DNA of 32,454 nt from a virus. Under the pieces are notes generated by a model. That model searched no databases. It was not told the origin of the DNA and was given only the letters and a program-made list of their open reading frames with translations. Below are positions 19,937 to 28,634 of the stretch, piece after piece. Every line of letters begins with the position of its first letter. Position 1 is the stretch's first letter. A program made the position numbers and the translations under genes. The stretch spans positions 1 through 32,454 of the IMG/VR virus record IMGVR_UViG_3300035698_024424; one strand, given 5' to 3'.

Positions 19937-21121
19937 CTAAATTTCTCTTACAATGAAATAGAAAATTGTTGAAACATCAGCAGCGTTTGCTGAGGTAATA
20001 ATAAAATTAACACCAGCATTTATAACATAGGTCAAATCACCTATTGCACCTCCTACAGTAACCCTTTGAATAAGTATTCCGTCAGTGGCATCAATATTGG
20101 TGTTTAAAATTGTTACAGTACCCGCTACTAATGTAGCTGTACCTATAAAGTCAGTGACTGCGCCACCTTTAACCTGTAACTGTTTTCCTGTTGCTGCAAT
20201 TGAAATATTTCCAGTAAGCGCACTTACATCACCAGTAGTTTTAGTAATAGAAAGAGCAGGAGCTGCAAGTGAAGGTCCTTCTCCTATTATAAAGTCACCA
20301 CTTGTTCTAGCAAGTCCGACACCAAAAGCGTCACCTGAATCAAACTGCTCAAAAACTGCCAACGCATCTCCTTCACCTGTTTGTACGAAAAGCCGTGCTC
20401 CAGAGCTCGGATCTGGTGAGCTATTTCTCACAATTGCATCAACGTTTGAACCAGACTCCACTCTAGAAACAAGGAAGTTACCAATAGGAATTGTTACCAG
20501 TCCTGTTACATAATCTATAAGAAAGCTAGGCGTTCCATCCAAATCAGTGTCTGCTGAAATTGCAAATGAATCAGCATCATCAACTACACCAAAAGAGAAT
20601 ACGGTACCAGTATTGATTGCTGTTGTAGTTACATAGGCATCAGCAACTGCACCGTTAGACACAATAGATACAATGGCATCATCGTCAGCCGTGAGGCCTT
20701 CATTCTCTACTGTAAAGACAACAGATCCATTGACCGATCTTCTTACGGCAACATCACCCTTAGAGAATACGACATCATTAACAAACCCTACAGTAATATT
20801 ATCTGCAGAACCTACTGTTACTAGCTCGTTTGCAGTGCCAATAATGTTAATGTTACCTGCGACAGGAGTAGCTATACCAGTGTCTCCAGACAGCTGTTCT
20901 AATGAAACAGTGCCACCTCCTAAAGTAACCCAGGCAGCCTGTCCTGCTGAAACCTTAGTAAGACAAAAAACTGACATGGCGAGCTCGTTTACCCATGTTT
21001 GTCCCTGACTTACACCTTTTTTATCATTGGTAGTTGGTGACCTTCTGGATATAATTGGATCTGGGAATATACCAGCAAAAGGTGTTGCACTACCCGGTGC
21101 TGACGTTCTATTTTTAGCCAT
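19937..21121 (-). CDS. Long tail-fibre protein
   Basis: This 394-residue protein has an N-terminal attachment-type module (25-85: SRRSPTTNDKKGVSQGQTWV, AAWVTLGGGTVSLEQLSGD). A long repetitive beta region rich in Val, Thr, Ser, Asp and Gly follows (NITVGFVNDVVFSKGDVAVR style), typical of beta-helical or triple-stranded shafts. The C-terminus ends NAADVSTIFYFIVREI. Asp/Gly/Thr-rich repeated strands with little Cys and few Lys are characteristic of extracellular fibres. ATG lies behind AGGAGAT in the divergent intergenic region at 21122-21245. Probable host-recognition appendage. Confidence 0.72.
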   Translation of the reverse strand: MAKNRTSAPGSATPFAGIFPDPIISRRSPTTNDKKGVSQGQTWVNELAMSVFCLTKVSAGQAAWVTLGGGTVSLEQLSGDTGIATPVAGNINIIGTANELVTVGSADNITVGFVNDVVFSKGDVAVRRSVNGSVVFTVENEGLTADDDAIVSIVSNGAVADAYVTTTAINTGTVFSFGVVDDADSFAISADTDLDGTPSFLIDYVTGLVTIPIGNFLVSRVESGSNVDAIVRNSSPDPSSGARLFVQTGEGDALAVFEQFDSGDAFGVGLARTSGDFIIGEGPSLAAPALSITKTTGDVSALTGNISIAATGKQLQVKGGAVTDFIGTATLVAGTVTILNTNIDATDGILIQRVTVGGAIGDLTYVINAGVNFIITSANAADVSTIFYFIVREI

Positions 21122-21245
21122 TACGCATCTCCTATATAATATTTATACTAATCGTAGTTAAGATGTGGACTATCAGTCAATTTATTTTTAAAAATCATGT
21201 ACATTTCAACATAGATATGTTACTATTGTTTTAGGAGATAATTGA
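21122..21245. promoter_or_regulatory. Divergent promoter region between fibre and RHH genes
   Basis: This intergenic stretch separates the leftward fibre operon from the rightward RHH cluster. For the rightward side, TGTACA and TACTAT lie 17 bp apart around 21200-21228, ahead of AGGAGA and ATG. For the leftward side, TTGACT near 21174-21179 could be a -35. Neither pair is fully convincing. The small RHH protein encoded here is a likely autoregulator of the region. Confidence 0.35.
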
Positions 21246-21407
21246 ATGGAACAAACTATTGAAAAGAAAAGAATTTCTGCAGATATACAGAGAGACCTCC
21301 ATAATATGATGCGTATATCAGCCATGAAAAATAACTGTACCATGACCAAGTGGCTCCAAAGGGCAATCATGGGCAGACTCAAATGGGAAGAGAAATATGG
21401 AAAGTAG
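21246..21407 (+). CDS. Small ribbon-helix-helix DNA-binding protein (Arc-like)
   Basis: This 53-residue frame starts at 21246 behind TTTAGGAGATAATTG. The sequence begins MEQTIEKKRISADIQRDLHN and ends in MTKWLQRAIMGRLKWEEKYG. The pattern fits an RHH fold: a short beta strand (KKRISADI), helix A (IQRDLHNMMRISAMKN), a turn, then helix B (TMTKWLQRAIMGRL). RHH proteins of this size are phage and plasmid repressors. Its stop is past the ATG of the next gene, so the two are translationally coupled. It may repress the divergent fibre/RHH promoters. Confidence 0.7.
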   Translation: MEQTIEKKRISADIQRDLHNMMRISAMKNNCTMTKWLQRAIMGRLKWEEKYGK

Positions 21408-21861
21408 GAAAAGAGGCCGACCTCGTAAAGACAGGGGTGTTAAAAAGACTGTCTGTGAAGAGTGTAACCATATCTTTACGGTAAACAAGCTAGACAAGGA
21501 CATACGGTTCTGCAAAAAAGAATGTGAACGTAAAGCATCTAATATTGCTGAAGAACCTGTACAAGACGTTAATATAACAAATATAGATAAGTTACTAGAA
21601 GAGCATGAAAGACATAAGAAAGAACATCCTGTTATGAATGATGAAGACAAAGAATCATTTTTGACACCATTCATGGTTCATGCGGCAGTTGCGATGAGTC
21701 TTGGTCTCTTTTTAAGTATGATGTTGTGCTACTATGATATATGCATAAAATCGTATGCAGCACTTATAGGGATAGCGATATCGGTCTGTGTAGTGATAGC
21801 ACTACCGACGCTCATTGCTCTAGGTCTTAAATGGATTTATAAACTACTTCAGGGAGACTGA
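21397..21861 (+). CDS. AT-hook, zinc-finger and two-membrane-helix protein
   Basis: This 154-residue protein has an unusual domain order. An AT-hook (RKRGRPRK, 4-11) contains the GRP core that binds the minor groove of AT-rich DNA. A Cys4 site (C20-x2-C23 ... C39-x3-C43) is probably zinc-binding. An acidic linker follows, then two membrane helices, about 90-113 (HAAVAMSLGLFLSMMLCYYD) and 119-147 (ALIGIAISVCVVIALPTLI). Such a protein could tether AT-rich phage DNA to the membrane. It is coupled to the RHH gene upstream. Start is the ATG inside that gene's end. Confidence 0.72.
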   Translation: MESRKRGRPRKDRGVKKTVCEECNHIFTVNKLDKDIRFCKKECERKASNIAEEPVQDVNITNIDKLLEEHERHKKEHPVMNDEDKESFLTPFMVHAAVAMSLGLFLSMMLCYYDICIKSYAALIGIAISVCVVIALPTLIALGLKWIYKLLQGD

Positions 21862-21932
21862 TGACTTTTTATTCATATATGGTTAATGGTATTATTCCAT
21901 TAATGGAGGCAATAGAGAGACTAAAATGGTAG
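21861..21932 (+). CDS. Possible 23-residue leader-like peptide
   Basis: An ATG overlapping the stop of the AT-hook gene (TGATG) opens a 23-codon frame (MTFYSYMVNGIIPLMEAIER, ending LKW). Its only support is stop-start coupling and the next frame beginning in its end. It may be a translational coupler or noise. Confidence 0.3.
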   Translation: MTFYSYMVNGIIPLMEAIERLKW

Positions 21933-22036
21933 GCAATATATTTAACAAACTGTTTGATTTTATTGCAGAAACAGTTTGTATACTCGGTACAATATTCTTT
22001 TACTTTTTGTTTATCTGGTGTTTATTGAATCTATAA
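21926..22036 (+). CDS. 36-residue single-helix membrane protein
   Basis: ATG at 21926 opens MVGNIFNKLFDFIAETVCIL followed by GTIFFYFLFIWCLLNL. This is one hydrophobic helix of about 20 residues behind a short amphipathic N-terminus. It begins within the end of the 23-codon frame (ATGGTAG) and completes a chain of overlapping starts (21246, 21397, 21861, 21926). It overlaps the convergent ejection gene by six bases. A tiny holin or toxin-like membrane peptide is possible; the call rests on hydrophobic character and coupling. Confidence 0.5.
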   Translation: MVGNIFNKLFDFIAETVCILGTIFFYFLFIWCLLNL

Positions 22037-23449
22037 ATCAACTTCAATAAATTCTCCAGAAGTCGGTACCTGTACATTTGCATCTTTTGCCTTTTTATCA
22101 AAATGGTGGGCTTTTTGTATAACAACATGGGTTGGAGCCTTTCCTACTGCTGAGAAAAAATCAGCCATAGCTATCCCCATTCCTGGTCTTCCTTTCAGTA
22201 GGTTTAGAAATGAAAGCAATGCTAAGGGAAAAAAGGCTTTTTTAGCAAGTTTAGGATAGTTATAAGCAAGAGCACCACCAATTAGGCTCGTTCCTGCAAG
22301 AGATTTCATAACATCACTTTTAAAATTCTGTCCCTTGAGTAGGCTTGCAATGTAATTATTACTATTGATTGCCTTATAGATATCGTCTGCATCTTTTATT
22401 GATTTACGCGCAAATTGAGGCCACTCCTTAGCAGCACTATCAAGAGCAGTATCTAATGTTTTTATTGCCCCCCCCAGCTCTTTCCGTGCTAATGATTTAC
22501 CTCTAAATGTAGGGCTGCGTAGCCAGTCGTTGAGTTGTTGTTTTGAGTCTATAATGTCGTGAACAGTCATGGTGCCAGAAGATTTTATCTTTCCTAGAAC
22601 ATTATTTACCCTTTTGAGAAGATCGTCTCCTCCTGGTATATCCAATACTTTTGATCGATAAGCTGGACTTTCTGTCAAATTTTTAGCAAGTTTTTTTAAT
22701 TCAGTTTTTACTGGACGAGCTACGGTTAATAAATCAGGACCAACGCTTGATTTACCGAGATCATAGAAACTACGTGCCTTATTAATAAAATAATCTAATC
22801 CTCCCGCATCATATAATGACACACCAAGCATAGTACCAACCTCAGCAATATCTCCTCCTAATTCTTCCGTACCACCAACCTTTTGAACAAGAAACTTACC
22901 GATCTTTCCTAAGCCCGCCAATTTCAATGCCTTATTCCATGGAATGGATCCTAAAGGAGAAAATGGAGTTACCATTGCTGCTACATTAGAAGCAAAGCTT
23001 CGTGCCTGTTCTTCTATATAGCTTTGAGGATCATATGATCCTTCACCAAAAACAGATTCTACTATAGGCTTAGATAGGTTTTCTTGAATTCTTCCTATAG
23101 TAGGAAGACCCAATCCTTCTTCTCTCTGTGCCATTTTTTCTTCAACAAAAGAAGACGTTCTTCGGGTTTTTTTGAGTAACCATTCAGAAGCAGTAATTTC
23201 AGGCGATGCTGGAATACGTATTTCTTCTGGTAATTGAAAGCCAGTTAGTTTCTCTATAGGATATTTACCTACTTTATAAACCAAATCAATTATAGTAGGG
23301 GTCATTCCAATGGCTGTTGATGCAACATCTCCTAGTGTTGCCGCCAATGGACGCAAGAAATTGTTTACAATGCCTGAAGTTTCTTGTTTAGGGCTAGCTG
23401 GTTGTTGATCTTGATTTTCTCCTAAGAGATCGATCTCTTGAAATGCCAT
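22031..23449 (-). CDS. Putative internal virion (DNA ejection) protein, 472 residues
   Basis: The protein has an N-terminal disordered segment, a long helical middle (residues about 80-300, with ITASEWLLKKTRRTSSFVEE and AKEWPQFARKSIKDADDIYK), and a hydrophobic stretch near 395-425 (LIGGALAYNYPKLAKKAFF, FPLALLSFLNLL). No enzymatic motif is seen. Alanine/leucine-rich helices with a membrane-active region, in a run of three after the tail hub gene, fit the ejection proteins that exit the podovirus head to form a transenvelope channel. The ribosome site AAGGAG lies within the last codons of the preceding gene. Confidence 0.6.
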   Translation of the reverse strand: MAFQEIDLLGENQDQQPASPKQETSGIVNNFLRPLAATLGDVASTAIGMTPTIIDLVYKVGKYPIEKLTGFQLPEEIRIPASPEITASEWLLKKTRRTSSFVEEKMAQREEGLGLPTIGRIQENLSKPIVESVFGEGSYDPQSYIEEQARSFASNVAAMVTPFSPLGSIPWNKALKLAGLGKIGKFLVQKVGGTEELGGDIAEVGTMLGVSLYDAGGLDYFINKARSFYDLGKSSVGPDLLTVARPVKTELKKLAKNLTESPAYRSKVLDIPGGDDLLKRVNNVLGKIKSSGTMTVHDIIDSKQQLNDWLRSPTFRGKSLARKELGGAIKTLDTALDSAAKEWPQFARKSIKDADDIYKAINSNNYIASLLKGQNFKSDVMKSLAGTSLIGGALAYNYPKLAKKAFFPLALLSFLNLLKGRPGMGIAMADFFSAVGKAPTHVVIQKAHHFDKKAKDANVQVPTSGEFIEVDL

Positions 23450-24631
23450 CTATGCTCCTTTAAATCTTTGAGCCAACTGAGTTGCTTGCTCTCTATTTTT
23501 CGCCGGTACGTTCTTGGTACCATCACTAACAAACCACTCATTTGTGTTTCGATTGAAATACGCCTTCCCTTTATTTTCAGGAGTTCCTGATGGGAGTTCT
23601 TCATGAGAAGCAGACCCTTCTCCAAGAACAAATGGATTCTTAATAAGCTCTAAAACATTAGTTCCATGGCGATCTTTGTTATCATTAACATATTTATTAA
23701 TCTGTTCTTCAAAATCTAACGGAAGATCATCTCCATAACGTGATCGAATATCACGTATAGCATATGCTTCTAACCTATCTGCCATTGCCTCTTCTTCTAA
23801 TATTTTTAGGATAACTTTACGTGCAATGGGACTCTGTGAATAATTAGGGAACTGTTTTAAGAATGCCTTCATCTGATTATCAGATACTTTTCCTACAAAC
23901 GTTTCTCCTATTCGCTGTATAAACCTACTATTTAGCTTTTCAGCTATAGAAGTTGCAGGATTCTTTAATATGTCAAAATCAATATCCATCGATTTTAAAA
24001 ACTGTAAAAATGCAGGATGATTAAGTTGTCCTAATGATTCAAGATCGAGTTGTTTACGTATATTTTCAACTTCTTTCTGTGAGCTAATATCTTTTTTAAA
24101 AGCTTCAGTTATTCGTGGCTGAAATATTTTCTGTTTTTCTATCTTTCGTCTCTCTGAAGACTGTGTATCTCTTTGTTTCATTTCTGCAAAAAAACGTTGG
24201 TCTTCTGTTTTTAATGTTGGATCTCCTATTTTTGGTGGGCCACCAGGTTGAACAGGTTGTGTAGGTTGGCCAAAAGGTTCTTGTCCCGGGGGCGGCTGCT
24301 CTTGTCCAGTAGGAATTGTGCTTCCTGTTTCTTGGAGCGCGTCTTGAAATGCCTTAGCTCTTCCCTGTTCTGAAACTATCTTAAAGTAGTCACTTAACTG
24401 CTTCTCGCTTAATCCTGACAATGCATATGCTCTTTCTTGAGTAAGTCCTGGAATTACCTCCATGAGTCCTCCCGAAACACGGTTTCGTGAAGCACGATTT
24501 GTGAGCTCATTTAATCTGTTCTGTGCTAAAGACTGGAGTCCTTGGCCTAAGCCAGCACCAAGCTCTCTTCCTAAGGAGCCCTGTTCGTCTTGTTTTTGAA
24601 ATACTGGAGCAAATGCTCTTTGTAGTGCCAT
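23450..24631 (-). CDS. Putative internal virion (ejection) protein, 393 residues
   Basis: This 393-residue protein begins MALQRAFAPVFQKQDEQGSL with a Gly/Leu-rich N-terminus (ELGAGLGQGLQSLAQNRLNE). A Pro/Gly/Gln-rich linker (near 100-140) follows, then helices to the end, which is KNREQATQLAQRFKGA. It is placed between two other probable ejection proteins. GGAGG precedes ATG at a good distance. The function is inferred from neighbours, repetitive helical structure and absence of transmembrane secretion signals, as in other podovirus internal core proteins. Confidence 0.6.
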   Translation of the reverse strand: MALQRAFAPVFQKQDEQGSLGRELGAGLGQGLQSLAQNRLNELTNRASRNRVSGGLMEVIPGLTQERAYALSGLSEKQLSDYFKIVSEQGRAKAFQDALQETGSTIPTGQEQPPPGQEPFGQPTQPVQPGGPPKIGDPTLKTEDQRFFAEMKQRDTQSSERRKIEKQKIFQPRITEAFKKDISSQKEVENIRKQLDLESLGQLNHPAFLQFLKSMDIDFDILKNPATSIAEKLNSRFIQRIGETFVGKVSDNQMKAFLKQFPNYSQSPIARKVILKILEEEAMADRLEAYAIRDIRSRYGDDLPLDFEEQINKYVNDNKDRHGTNVLELIKNPFVLGEGSASHEELPSGTPENKGKAYFNRNTNEWFVSDGTKNVPAKNREQATQLAQRFKGA

Positions 24632-24632
24632 G

Positions 24633-25205
24633 CTATCCTCCCATGTTGTTAAATAGTGCGCTTAGACCACCACTTGCTGCAGCTCCTCCTGCTGCACCTG
24701 CCGGTCCTCCTGCCATAGCACCAATAAGGAGTGGCAATAGCTTTAGAAGTATTGGTCCTAGTTCTCCTGCAAACTGAGATAATCCACCTCTTTGCCCAGG
24801 TATTACATTTGTTTGTGACTGAGGCGTTAATCCCATTCCTAACAGGCTCTGTAAGAAGTTCATGTCTTGTCCTCTTTGCTGTTGACCAAACTGAGACTGC
24901 ATAGCAGCAAGGCTAGACTCAAGGCCTGCGCCGGCTTGACCTAGTGATTGTTGGAATCCAGACGATTGGCGTGCTCCTCCTCCAAGAGAGGTAAATCTTT
25001 CAGCAAGAGAAGGAACGGTCTGTTGATTAAACTGTTCTCGTACCTGTTGAGCTATAGGTTGAAAATTATTCTGTCCCATACCGCCAAGAAGGCCCTGAAG
25101 GCCGCCCATACCTGATTGTAACATGCTTTGAAATGCTTGAGTCTGTTGAGGGTTATATCCAACTGGTATCTGTTCTGTCCGTTGAGGAGTACTAAAAAAT
25201 GGCAT
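24633..25205 (-). CDS. Gln/Gly-rich virion protein with C-terminal hydrophobic segment
   Basis: This 190-residue protein is dominated by Gln, Gly and Ser (FQSMLQSGMGGLQGLLGGMG). A hydrophobic region follows at about 145-175 (LGPILLKLLPLLIGAMAGG then PAGAAGGAAAS), ending in a short polar tail. AAGGAGAT precedes ATG. Composition resembles small phage ejection proteins that first enter the outer membrane. It lies first in the putative ejection operon, 97 bp from a divergent gene. Confidence 0.6.
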   Translation of the reverse strand: MPFFSTPQRTEQIPVGYNPQQTQAFQSMLQSGMGGLQGLLGGMGQNNFQPIAQQVREQFNQQTVPSLAERFTSLGGGARQSSGFQQSLGQAGAGLESSLAAMQSQFGQQQRGQDMNFLQSLLGMGLTPQSQTNVIPGQRGGLSQFAGELGPILLKLLPLLIGAMAGGPAGAAGGAAASGGLSALFNNMGG

Positions 25206-25301
25206 ACCTGATCTCCTTTTTAAGTAGAATCTGTTATGTACTTTATATACTATAGTAAGCTAGAAGTCCTGAGTAAACATCTAACCAAAAAAGGAGATTT
25301 G

Positions 25302-25850
25302 ATGTCGAGCATTCCTCAACAAAGCGGATTTGGTTCATTCATGCCCACTACTCAGATATGGATAGACGCATCCACTATATTACAGATGGATGTTACCTCT
25401 TCTGAGTTTAAGAGCCTTATAGTAAATCTCTATCAAAATATTAACTTAATAGCTCAAATACTAAACACCAAGGAAAGTGGTTATTATGTACAGGAAGAGT
25501 TTGTTAATGGTAATGTATGGTTTCCTAATCCTGCATATAATTCAAGCACTCCTAAGACGCCCGTGTTGCGGCAAGAATTCACCAAGGTCATTAACTTTGG
25601 GGCATTACCAAACTCAACAAGTAAATCAGTAGCGCATGGTCTTACAATAACGCCCGGGTATGCCTTTACACAGATATGGGGCTGCGGAACCAATCCGAGT
25701 ACTTCTTTTATACCTATACCTTACGCAAGTCCTACATTAGCTAATAATATAGAGATATCAGTTGATGCTACTAATGTAGTAATAACAACTGGAAGTAACA
25801 GGACAGCATATACCACTACGTTTGTGGTATTGAAGTATATTAAGGAATAA
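25302..25850 (+). CDS. Virion appendage-like protein on opposite strand
   Basis: The 182-residue product starts at ATG 25302 (MSSIPQQSGFGSFMPTTQIW) behind AAAAAAGGAGATTTG; an earlier start at 25236 lacks a site. A helical N-part (EFKSLIVNLYQNINLIAQIL) precedes NGNVWFPNPAYNSSTPKTPV. A beta C-part has SKSVAHGLTITPGYAFTQIW and TTFVVLKYIKE. This two-part layout recalls short phage appendage proteins with an N-terminal virion-binding helix and a C-terminal receptor-binding fold. Its plus-strand orientation, flanked by the tail protein on one side and ejection genes on the other, implies separate regulation. It ends one base from the tail protein stop. Confidence 0.65.
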   Translation: MSSIPQQSGFGSFMPTTQIWIDASTILQMDVTSSEFKSLIVNLYQNINLIAQILNTKESGYYVQEEFVNGNVWFPNPAYNSSTPKTPVLRQEFTKVINFGALPNSTSKSVAHGLTITPGYAFTQIWGCGTNPSTSFIPIPYASPTLANNIEISVDATNVVITTGSNRTAYTTTFVVLKYIKE

Positions 25851-28070
25851 CTAACGGTCAGAAGTGCTCATTCCGTACGCTAAAAACGCGTTAAGCGTAA
25901 AGTCGTTGAACGGTATAGCAACTTTTCCTTCCTCAGGAACAATAACCATTTGTTCGTCAGTATGATATAAGTGTATTTGTACAAGCTCGCCCTCTGCTTG
26001 GAAATAGACTGATTTCCAGAACTTGTTCTGTTGTGCTTCAAAGGTATCAGGTAGAGGAAACATCTCAAGAACACTGGTTCCGATCAACGCGCCCGTAGCA
26101 GCACCTCCATCAACCAAAGAAAGAGAAGAATCTGACACCCACATATCAGCAAGAAGTTGTCCATTGTTGGTATTATTTACATAAAACTCTATACGAGGAA
26201 GATAGACGTTCATGCCCTGCTTATTGTAGAAGTTATACTGCTTGGTAAGTATATCAATACGAGATACTCGTTCAACAGTTCCACCACCAGTATACGTACC
26301 TGTAAAGGTACCCAGTATAGTTATATTATCAGCATTTACAAAGGTAACCTTATAGATAAACCCATTAATATCTGTGGTGCCCTGTACATTATCTATAAAG
26401 ATAAAATCGTTACTGTTAAGGTTATGATCAATAATAGTAATAGTATTAGTTACAATATTAATATCAGTAATCTGCAAAGAAGGAGAATTACGAGAGATTG
26501 AGTTGGGCCTAATGTTAAAGGTATAGCCTTCCTGGTTGCCCGCTACTACGTTTCTGAAATCTGTTTGTGTAGCGCCCGTATTCCACGCAAAGTTAGATGA
26601 TTCCCAGGTAAAGTTCCAGGTAGCCCATGTTAATTGAGAAGGATTATTAAAATAGCCCCAGGCTGTTATAGAGTCGTCATTGAATGCCCATGTACCATTA
26701 GTATAGTTATACACTAATATACGATTAGGAAATGTTGGAGATCCCTGTGCTGATGGAAATGACCAATATACCTGCTCTGCTTCAAAATCACGTACACCAT
26801 GCACTCTTAATGGACCATCATTAGAATTATGTATCTCAAATACTTCGTTAGGTATCTTCTGATCAACACGGTCAACAGAAGCACCAGATGTTGCATGGAT
26901 ACCTACTTGCCCTATACCAAGAACTACCTTATCAAAGTTAACAATAGAGAAGGTAGATTCAGCACCAATCTCACTATTAAGCTTCTGCCATACGAAAGGG
27001 AGTACTTGATTGCCTGTATAGACGAGCTCCCAGGTAGATTTCTCAAAATATACAATTAATCTGTCTTTCAATATTGAAGCCGATACAATAGATTCCTTTG
27101 TAGGAGCATCAACATAGCCACCTCTTCCTGGCGTATCTTCTAGCCATGCTAATGTTACTGTAGGAAGGGCCTGTATTGGACTTCCATTTTGAGGGAAACG
27201 AGCTCTATTAACAAAAGTAGTATATCCCGTACGATCCTCTATGGTATTTAAAGCAACTAATCGGTCCTTAAAAGGGATAATAATAAGAGCAGTCTCAAGC
27301 GTATCGCCTGCTGCATTAATAATAGGGTTTATGGTGGTCCATGCAGCACCGTCCCAGTATTTTATCTGATCAGCAGCTATATAATTTGTAGTAAAGAGAA
27401 ACTGTTCTTCAGAAGTGTCACCTCTCCAAGTTCGTGACCAAAAGAAGTCAGAGTTAGTACCAGTCCATAGAGCAGTACCTAACCTGTTCCAGCCTCCACC
27501 GGTATATTGATAGGCAAACTGGGTATCAAAGGCATACGTAGGATCCTGGTTTATAGCGCCTTGTTCATGAATAGTAAATCCCATAACAGATTCTGCTGGA
27601 TAGAAAAAGATTTGAGTGCTTGCAGTAGCACCTGCAAAAACATACGCACCCGGTGTTCCGCTAACAGCAGTATGATAATTACCAGTACCTGTTCCTGTAT
27701 TTAGCATTAATACGGGCGCACCATCATCTTGAACAGTGAAAATCTGGGTACCAATAGAGAACATTTGTCCTATCTTAAAGACTGCGCCAGGAACTGTTCC
27801 GGTAGCATTACCAGCTCCATCAGTCTGACCAAATCCTGATCCACCAGTAAGTGCTATTCTTAGCCTACTATTTAACTGCTCAAATCCTGGGACTGGCGGT
27901 GAAGTGGAATCAAAGAGTAGCTCTGCACCGAATCGTTTTCTGATACGGCCTCTAAAGTTGTAAGCATTTCTAAGACGAGCATATGCATCATCTGCAATAA
28001 GGAATGATTCCAGATTACGCTCTAATCCAGACTCAAGAGGGCCTATCCAAAAACGATCATATTTAGCCAT
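25851..28070 (-). CDS. Large tail protein (tail nozzle/hub candidate)
   Basis: The 739-residue protein begins MAKYDRFWIGPLESGLERNL, then AYARLRNAYNFRGRIRKRFG. The repeated beta segments (WNRLGTALWTGTNSDFFWSR, YWDGAAWTTINPIINAAGDT, NGTWAFNDDSITAWGYF) suggest a beta-propeller-like core as in P22 gp10 / T7 gp12-type tail nozzles. An FCCH-like module lies at about 532-602 (IIDHNLNSNDFIFIDNVQG, then INGFIYKVTFVNADNITIL). It is immediately downstream of the appendage and connector genes. I am fairly sure it is a tail protein, less sure of the exact part. Confidence 0.7.
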   Translation of the reverse strand: MAKYDRFWIGPLESGLERNLESFLIADDAYARLRNAYNFRGRIRKRFGAELLFDSTSPPVPGFEQLNSRLRIALTGGSGFGQTDGAGNATGTVPGAVFKIGQMFSIGTQIFTVQDDGAPVLMLNTGTGTGNYHTAVSGTPGAYVFAGATASTQIFFYPAESVMGFTIHEQGAINQDPTYAFDTQFAYQYTGGGWNRLGTALWTGTNSDFFWSRTWRGDTSEEQFLFTTNYIAADQIKYWDGAAWTTINPIINAAGDTLETALIIIPFKDRLVALNTIEDRTGYTTFVNRARFPQNGSPIQALPTVTLAWLEDTPGRGGYVDAPTKESIVSASILKDRLIVYFEKSTWELVYTGNQVLPFVWQKLNSEIGAESTFSIVNFDKVVLGIGQVGIHATSGASVDRVDQKIPNEVFEIHNSNDGPLRVHGVRDFEAEQVYWSFPSAQGSPTFPNRILVYNYTNGTWAFNDDSITAWGYFNNPSQLTWATWNFTWESSNFAWNTGATQTDFRNVVAGNQEGYTFNIRPNSISRNSPSLQITDINIVTNTITIIDHNLNSNDFIFIDNVQGTTDINGFIYKVTFVNADNITILGTFTGTYTGGGTVERVSRIDILTKQYNFYNKQGMNVYLPRIEFYVNNTNNGQLLADMWVSDSSLSLVDGGAATGALIGTSVLEMFPLPDTFEAQQNKFWKSVYFQAEGELVQIHLYHTDEQMVIVPEEGKVAIPFNDFTLNAFLAYGMSTSDR

Positions 28071-28634
28071 TTAGTACCCTATCACAAGCCAATAAACTTG
28101 TACGGTAACATCAGTTGCAATAGTCAATATAGTATTACCAACATTCTGAATATATATACCCCTATGGGCAAGCTCTGAAGATATTTGAGCATTAGGAACA
28201 AAAGGTGCAGTAAATCCAGGGAAGGTAGGTTGAACAGTTGCGAATACTATATTTGCTGTAGGAACTGGAACATTAGTTCTTCCCCATATCATTCTTATAC
28301 CAGATGGAAGATAGGTCCATCCAGCTCTGTCTTGACTTGGAGATTTTTCAGTCATATTGCTCGCAGTGGCAGCAGCATCTCGTTGAAAAAAGAGCTCTGT
28401 TCTACCAGATGAAACACCTGCGTTTGAGAACAATATTAACTCATTCGCTAATGGTGCTCCCGCTGGCAATCCTTGAGGAAAAGTAACTTTAGCATGCTTG
28501 CCCTCATTTGCTGCTCCAAAGGTAACATGATCAACAATGACAAGGCTTTGTATAGCTGCCCAGTTGTCCTTAATAAGGGGTTGAGAGTTTGAGGGAAAGT
28601 CTGTTGCTAATGGTATATTAGGATTCCAAGCCAT
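28071..28634 (-). CDS. Tail appendage protein (receptor-binding type)
   Basis: This 187-residue protein begins MAWNPNIPLATDFPSNSQPL, IKDNWAAIQSLVIVDHVTFG and AANEGKHAKVTFPQG. It then has a beta-rich body with PSGIRMIWGRTNVPVPTANI and a final strand VTVQVYWLVIGY. The first 60 residues are typical of an attachment module of podovirus tail fibres, and the C-terminal domain has compact receptor-binding style. ATG follows AGAGGAGGC. It lies between the connector and the large tail protein, as an appendage expected on the tail nozzle. Confidence 0.65.
   Translation of the reverse strand: MAWNPNIPLATDFPSNSQPLIKDNWAAIQSLVIVDHVTFGAANEGKHAKVTFPQGLPAGAPLANELILFSNAGVSSGRTELFFQRDAAATASNMTEKSPSQDRAGWTYLPSGIRMIWGRTNVPVPTANIVFATVQPTFPGFTAPFVPNAQISSELAHRGIYIQNVGNTILTIATDVTVQVYWLVIGY

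Noticed and set aside
25236-25301. Upstream start for the plus-strand appendage gene
   Set aside because: The only good Shine-Dalgarno (AAGGAG) lies just before ATG 25302.
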